Positions 59,806 to 64,000 of a DNA stretch of 64,000 bases are shown here, piece by piece. The position numbers and the translations under genes were made by a program. The stretch covers positions 62,001-126,000 of the forward strand of contig CAZUJU010000002.1 in NCBI GenBank assembly GCA_964620675.1, given 5' to 3'. The stretch comes from CAYSFW01 sp964620675 (GTDB lineage: Bacteria; Pseudomonadota; Gammaproteobacteria; UWMA-0217). Every line of letters begins with the position of its first letter. Positions within the stretch are counted from its first letter, which is position 1. A model generated the notes under the pieces. It was not told the DNA's origin, did not search any database, and saw only the letters and a list, made by a program, of their open reading frames with translations.

Positions 59806-60228
59806 ATGACGCCCAACCTATCCTACGTCACCCTCGGTGTGCTCGACTTCGACCAGGCCTTGGTGTTCTACCGCGACGGGCTGAAGCTTTCGTTGCGCAA
59901 GCTCAGCGCGGATTCGGCGCATCCGTTCGCGTTTTTTGACCTCGGCGGAGTCACCCTGGCGCTCTATCCGAGAACGCTGCTCGCTGCGGCCGCCGGCCTC
60001 GACGAGCCCACCACGCCGAACGATCGCCCGCGCATCTCGCTCTCGCTCAATGTCACATCCGCCGACGAGGTTGATGCACTGCTCGCACGGGCACGCGCCG
60101 CCGGCGGCAAAATCCGCCGCCCGCCGTATGCTCCGCCGTGGGGCGGATACTGTGGCTTTTTTACCGATCCCGAGGGGTTTCTGTGGGAAATCGTCTGGCA
60201 TCCGGGCCATCCCGCGGCGGTGCCATGA
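59806..60228 (+). CDS. VOC (glyoxalase/bleomycin-resistance)-fold protein
   Basis: 140 residues. Two beta-alpha-beta-beta-beta modules: LSYVTLGVLDFDQALVFYRDGL and DEVDALLARARAAGG...GGYCGFFTDPEGFLWEIVW. The C-terminal DPEGFLWEI with a Glu metal ligand is typical of VOC enzymes. The substrate cannot be given. ATG 59806. It is followed by a candidate sRNA or a three-hairpin terminator region. Confidence 0.88.
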   Translation: MTPNLSYVTLGVLDFDQALVFYRDGLKLSLRKLSADSAHPFAFFDLGGVTLALYPRTLLAAAAGLDEPTTPNDRPRISLSLNVTSADEVDALLARARAAGGKIRRPPYAPPWGGYCGFFTDPEGFLWEIVWHPGHPAAVP

Positions 60229-60278
60229 CCTCCTGCGACACTCAAAATCACGACCGTGTCACAATGTAAAATTGTGAA

Positions 60279-60378
60279 CCATGCACTTAGCCAAAGGAAC
60301 TAATCGGCTAAACTACGTTCAGTCCTAACGGACTATTCCCCCCAATTATTTGCCCGTGCCAGTCACGGGCATTTTTTT
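60279..60378 (+). ncRNA. Candidate small RNA with three hairpins and terminator
   Basis: Between convergent genes. A palindrome TCACAAT-N5-ATTGTGA (60259-60277) overlaps a -10-like TAAAAT (60267). Downstream: hairpin TTAGCC/GGCTAA (60287-60311), hairpin AGTCC-TAAC-GGACT (60321-60334), then a clear rho-independent terminator GCCCGTG/CACGGGC (60352-60370) with T7. GGA lies in the first loop and at the second stem. The terminator also ends the VOC transcript; a separate RNA is inference. Confidence 0.45.
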
Positions 60379-60395
60379 GCCGCTCGCCGTGTCGG

Positions 60396-61913
60396 TCACG
60401 CGCTCAGGAACAACCGATACGCAGGATTCGCCGTCTCGTCGACATATTCGTAACGCAACGCATCCAGCGATTGCTCGAACTCGCGTCGTTCATTCGGCTG
60501 CACCTGGATCCCCACCAACACCCGGCCGTACGCCGCGCCGTGATTGCGGTAATGGAACAGGCTGATATTCCAGCGCTCGCCGAGCGCGGAGAGAAAATCG
60601 AGTAACGCGCCGGGGCGTTCCGGAAATACGAATCGGTACAACACCTCGTTATGAATCGGCGGCGCATGGCCACCGACCATGTGCCGCAGATGGAGTTTCG
60701 CGACCTCGTTGTCGGTAAGATCGACCACCGGATAGCCCTTGTCGCTCAGAATTTGCAGAATCTCCAGGCGCTCGACATCACCGCCGCTCAAACGGATTCC
60801 GGCAAAGACATGGGCGTCGCGCTGATCGGCATAGCGATAGTTGAACTCGGTGATCCCGCGCCGTCCGAGCGCACGACAAAACGCGCGAAAACTCCCCGGC
60901 CGCTCGGGAATGGTCACCGCGACGATCGCCTCGCGCCGTTCGCCGACCTCGGCGCGCTCCGCGATATGGCGCATGCGGTCGAAATTGACATTGGCACCGC
61001 TGTTGATCGCGATCAGGGTGCGGTCCTTGAGCGCATGGGTCTTGACGTACTTCTTGATGCCAGCCACCGCGAGCGCACCGGCCGGTTCGGACAGGGTGCG
61101 CGTATCCTCGAAGATGTCCTTGATCGCGGCGCAGATCTCGTCGGTGCTGACCAGCACCATCTCGTCGACACACTCGCGCGCGATGCGGAAGGTCTCTTCG
61201 CCTATTTGCCGCACCGCGACGCCGTCCGCGAACAAACCGACCTCCTTGAGCACCACACGCGCATTCGCGGCCAGCGCCTGCTGCAAGGTCGGCGCGTCCT
61301 CGGGCTCTACCCCGATGATCTTGATGTCGGGGCGCAAGTACTTGACGTAGGCCGCGACGCCGGCAATCAATCCGCCGCCGCCCACCGGCACGAAGATCGC
61401 CTCGATCGGGTCTGGATGCTGGCGCAACAGCTCCATCCCGATCGTACCCTGCCCGGCGATCACGTCCGGGTCATCAAACGGATGAATCAGCGTCAAGCCC
61501 TGCTCTTCGGCCAGCTTGAGCGCCTGGGCGTAGGCGTCATCGTAGCTGTCACCATGCAGCAAGGCCTTGCCACCGAGCGCGCGCACCGCCGCCACCTTGA
61601 TCTCGGGCGTGGTCTTCGGCATCACGATCACGGTTTTCAAACCAAGGCGACTGCCGGCGAGGGCCACGCCTTGCGCATGGTTGCCGGCCGAGGCGGCGAT
61701 CACGCCGCGCGCCTTTTGCTCCGGCGACAAGCGGAAAATCTTGTTATAGGCGCCGCGGAGTTTGAACGAAAACACCGGCTGCAAGTCTTCGCGCTTGAGC
61801 AGAACGCGGTTACCGAGGCGGCGCGATAAGGTTCGGGCGTGGTCGAGCGCGGATTCGACCGCGACATCGTAAACCCGGGCGGTGAGGATTTTCTCGATAT
61901 ATCGTTGTGGCAT
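60396..61913 (-). CDS. ilvA: Threonine dehydratase, biosynthetic
   Basis: 505 residues. PLP lysine Lys51 in SFKLRGAYNK, the GGGGLIAG phosphate loop, and two C-terminal ACT-like regulatory domains (from about 330; ERPGSFRAFC and FPERPGALLDF). This is the long, allosteric form that makes 2-oxobutanoate for isoleucine and is feedback-inhibited by isoleucine. ATG 61913. It is divergent from rpiA, as in E. coli relatives. Confidence 0.97.
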   Translation of the reverse strand: MPQRYIEKILTARVYDVAVESALDHARTLSRRLGNRVLLKREDLQPVFSFKLRGAYNKIFRLSPEQKARGVIAASAGNHAQGVALAGSRLGLKTVIVMPKTTPEIKVAAVRALGGKALLHGDSYDDAYAQALKLAEEQGLTLIHPFDDPDVIAGQGTIGMELLRQHPDPIEAIFVPVGGGGLIAGVAAYVKYLRPDIKIIGVEPEDAPTLQQALAANARVVLKEVGLFADGVAVRQIGEETFRIARECVDEMVLVSTDEICAAIKDIFEDTRTLSEPAGALAVAGIKKYVKTHALKDRTLIAINSGANVNFDRMRHIAERAEVGERREAIVAVTIPERPGSFRAFCRALGRRGITEFNYRYADQRDAHVFAGIRLSGGDVERLEILQILSDKGYPVVDLTDNEVAKLHLRHMVGGHAPPIHNEVLYRFVFPERPGALLDFLSALGERWNISLFHYRNHGAAYGRVLVGIQVQPNERREFEQSLDALRYEYVDETANPAYRLFLSA

Positions 61914-62014
61914 CGCGCCACCTTACCGAAAGCGTACGAGGCTGGAAAGTCCGCGCGCTTGTCGCCGCAGCGTTCCGGCCGGTATCATCCCCAGCAAATG
62001 GAGGGCAATCGTAC

Positions 62015-62677
62015 ATGACACCTGACGAGATGAAAAAAGCTGCCGCGGAGGCCGCGATTCAATACGTTGAAAACGGCATGATCGTCGGCATCGGCACCGG
62101 CTCGACCGCCAATCACTTCATCGACTTGCTCGGCAAGATCAAAGGCCGCATCGACGGCGCAGTCGCCAGCTCGGAGGCCAGCGCCCAACGCCTGCGCGGG
62201 CATGGCATCGCGGTGCTCGACCTCAATCAGACCGGCAACCTGCCGCTGTATGTCGACGGCGCCGACGAATCGAATCACCAACTCCATCTCATCAAGGGCG
62301 GCGGCGGCGCACTCACCCGCGAAAAGATCGTCGCCGCGGCAAGCGAAAAATTCGTCTGCATCGCCGACGAGTCCAAGCTCGTCGATATCCTCGGCAAGTT
62401 TCCGCTCCCAGTCGAGGTGGTCCCGATGGCGCGCAGCTTCGTCGCCCGCGAGTTGGTGAAACTCGGTGGACAACCGATCTGGCGCGAGAACTTCGTCACC
62501 GACAATGGCAACCTGATCCTCGACGTGCGCAACCTTGAGATCATGGAGCCGATGAAACTGGAGCAGCGGATCAACAACATCGCCGGCGTCGTCACGGTCG
62601 GTCTGTTTGCATTGCGGCCCGCGGACGTCCTGATCCTCGGCACCCCCAGCGGCGCCCGCACGGTCAAAGCGAGCTGA
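62015..62677 (+). CDS. rpiA: Ribose-5-phosphate isomerase A
   Basis: 220 residues from ATG 62015, with GGAGG ten bases upstream; the open frame continues to 61907 but without family similarity. GIGTGSTANHFI (about 24-35), DGADE and KGGGGALTREKI are the RpiA motifs, with the catalytic Asp/Glu in DGADE. It interconverts ribose-5-P and ribulose-5-P, serving the pentose phosphate or Calvin cycle. Convergent with hisG. Confidence 0.97.
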   Translation: MTPDEMKKAAAEAAIQYVENGMIVGIGTGSTANHFIDLLGKIKGRIDGAVASSEASAQRLRGHGIAVLDLNQTGNLPLYVDGADESNHQLHLIKGGGGALTREKIVAAASEKFVCIADESKLVDILGKFPLPVEVVPMARSFVARELVKLGGQPIWRENFVTDNGNLILDVRNLEIMEPMKLEQRINNIAGVVTVGLFALRPADVLILGTPSGARTVKAS

Positions 62678-62755
62678 TCCCCCGGGTACAAGCGTGGCGC
62701 GGAGGAAATCCCCGCGCCGCACCGTTACATTCAATCTGCCGCGTCGCGGCGCGCA

Positions 62756-63640
62756 TCAATCGACAATCGTACTGATCGGCAACTGCAGAATGCCGCGCGC
62801 CCCGACCGCGTAAAGGCTGGGGATCAGGTCGCGGACGCATTTCTCGTCGACCACCGTTGATAACTCCAGCCACTGTGGATCGGCAAGCGTTGATACCGTC
62901 GGGGTCGCAAGCGCCGGAAGAATTTCGAGCGCGGCGTCAACACATTCCCGCGGCACGTTCATCGACAGCAAGACTCGGGTTGCGGCCGCGATCGCACCGG
63001 TCAGCATCATCAGCAGCCGCTCGATCTTGGTTTTCTTCCAGGTATCAGCCATTGCCGCATGGTTGGCGATAAACCGAGGCGTGCTCTCCAACACCACATG
63101 CATCACCTTGAGCCCGTTTGCGCGCAAGGATGAACCGGTCTCGGAAACATCGACAATCGCATCGGCCAGTAGCGGCGGCTTCACTTCGGTCGCACCCCAG
63201 GAAAACTCAACCTGCGCGCTCACACCGTGCTCGGCAAGGAAGCGATGCGTCATCCCCACCGCTTCGGTCGCGATGCGCCTGCCTTCGAGGTCGTGGACGG
63301 TGCGAAACGGCGAGTCCTCCTTTGACGCCATGACCCAGCGCACCGTCCCGTAGTTTGGCCACGGCGCACGTAGATCCGCCAATTCGGCCACGTCCGCACC
63401 GGTCTCGAGAATCCAGTCCAGTCCGGTGATCGCGCAATCGAGCACGCCCTGTCCAACGTAGCGCGCCATTTCCTGCGGGCGGATCAGAACACACTGAATC
63501 TCGGCATCATCGATGTCGGGATAGTAGGAGCGCCCGGAAATGCGCAGATCGTACCCGGCACGTACAAACAGATTGCGTGTCGTTTCCTGCAGACTGCCCT
63601 TCGGGATACCAAGGCGGAGGATGGGAGAAGGTGAACTCAT
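62756..63640 (-). CDS. hisG: ATP phosphoribosyltransferase, long form
   Basis: 294 residues. LGIPKGSLQETTRNLF at the N-terminus and DVSETGSSLRANGL (PRPP loop) identify HisG. The C-terminal extension (NVPRECVDAALEILPALATP...GARGILQLP) is the ACT-like regulatory domain of the long, HisZ-independent form. It performs the first step of histidine synthesis with feedback control. ATG 63640. No other his genes follow in the window. Confidence 0.95.
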   Translation of the reverse strand: MSSPSPILRLGIPKGSLQETTRNLFVRAGYDLRISGRSYYPDIDDAEIQCVLIRPQEMARYVGQGVLDCAITGLDWILETGADVAELADLRAPWPNYGTVRWVMASKEDSPFRTVHDLEGRRIATEAVGMTHRFLAEHGVSAQVEFSWGATEVKPPLLADAIVDVSETGSSLRANGLKVMHVVLESTPRFIANHAAMADTWKKTKIERLLMMLTGAIAAATRVLLSMNVPRECVDAALEILPALATPTVSTLADPQWLELSTVVDEKCVRDLIPSLYAVGARGILQLPISTIVD

Positions 63641-63816
63641 GATGCGGCTCCGGATGATGGAGCCGCGAGTATAGCGAAGCTTGCGCCGCTCAATGCATCA
63701 ACGCCCGCGCCCGACCCCAGCTGGGTGTCGGCCCGAAACACAAGTGCCGCGTTTCGGGCCGAACCGGTGACGACGTCATTGGCTACGGGCCGCGGCGCGC
63801 AGCGCGGCCCGCTTTG

Positions 63817-64000
63817 TTAGCCGTAGTTCCTTTCAGCGAAGCTCCAGTTCGCAAGCGAATTGAGGAAGGTCTCGACGAACTTCGGACGCAGATTGCGGTA
63901 GTCGATGTAATAGGCGTGCTCCCACACATCGACGCAGAGCAACGCGGTATCGCCGGTGGTCAGCGGAGTCCCCGCGGCGCCCATGTTGACGATGTCGACC
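63817..64000 (-). CDS. sodB: Iron superoxide dismutase, C-terminal part
   Basis: Partial, running off the right edge. The last 60 residues include DVWEHAYYIDYRN, with the Asp and His that bind the metal, and end LANWSFAERNYG before TAA (63817-63819). NMGAAGTPLTTGDT just before it fits the Fe/Mn-SOD fold. The choice of iron over manganese is by the usual gammaproteobacterial pattern and cannot be proven from this part. A GC-rich stem without T-run follows the stop. Confidence 0.9.
   Translation of the reverse strand, partial: VDIVNMGAAGTPLTTGDTALLCVDVWEHAYYIDYRNLRPKFVETFLNSLANWSFAERNYG

Noticed and set aside
60651..61829. 392-codon plus-strand frame opposite ilvA
   Set aside because: It mirrors the third-position GC bias of ilvA on the other strand and has no protein-family features.
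1..64000. CRISPR array near the Cas6-like gene
   Set aside because: No series of regularly spaced direct repeats was found on reading the flanks or the rest of the window.

Overview
The window reads as a chromosomal segment of a sulfur-oxidising gammaproteobacterium, chemotrophic or phototrophic, with affinity to Chromatiales-like lineages. The reasons are a near-complete reverse dissimilatory sulfite reductase (rDsr) locus of the sulfur-oxidiser type (dsrEFH and dsrL present), and a typical gammaproteobacterial core block of ygfB-pepP-ubiH-ubiI, zapA, 6S RNA and fau. No insertion sequence, prophage, tRNA, rRNA operon or CRISPR array was found. Genus cannot be assigned from the window alone.

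Layout. 1-11.8 kb: dsrABEFHCMKLJOPN on the minus strand (dsrN cut by the left edge), transcribed from a candidate promoter near 11.85 kb. 12.1-17.1 kb: dsrE2 and a rhodanese (minus), then pcm, a TolC-type porin, an isochorismatase-fold protein and an LpxL-type acyltransferase (plus). Both sides share a repeated palindrome-plus--10 element. 17.4-26.3 kb (minus): zinc-finger protein, ilvE, glnE, two PilT-family ATPases and a HEAT-repeat/protein-kinase fusion. 26.6-29.1 kb: a ferric-ion binding protein behind a Fur-like box, and a PHA pair (phaB, phasin) with a well-formed promoter.

29.4-41.3 kb is an accessory stretch of small and uncharacterised genes. It has three Fe(II)/2-oxoglutarate-type oxygenases, a stand-alone Cas6/Cmx6-family RNase without any CRISPR array, a DsrC homologue with no cysteine, a DUF2384 protein, a flavin disulfide reductase, a glycosyltransferase, a Met-rich membrane protein downstream of a perfect FNR-type box, and several unknown proteins. 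41.7-46.4 kb: a Sel1 protein and a MoxR ATPase / VWA-metallopeptidase / DsrS-like / unknown gene row. 46.8-50.6 kb: RRM protein, cysG (siroheme for DsrAB), an S24-like protein and an orphan flagellar-hook-like protein. 50.6-64 kb: conserved housekeeping genes (ubiquinone hydroxylases, pepP, zapA, 6S RNA, fau, an EF-G paralogue, ilvA, rpiA, hisG and the C-terminus of sodB).

Functionally, the left arm oxidises stored or persulfidic sulfur to sulfite. DsrEFH and DsrC relay sulfur to DsrAB, DsrL links DsrAB to pyridine nucleotide, and DsrMKJOP sends electrons to the membrane. cysG and dsrN make and amidate the siroheme. The rhodanese/DsrE2 pair, the cysteine-less DsrC homologue and the DsrS-like protein are likely accessory to the same pathway. 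The most novel-looking content is the orphan Cas6-like RNase cluster, the Cys-less DsrC paralogue, the shared operator-like repeat, the HEAT-kinase/PilT cluster and the MoxR-VWA-DsrS row.
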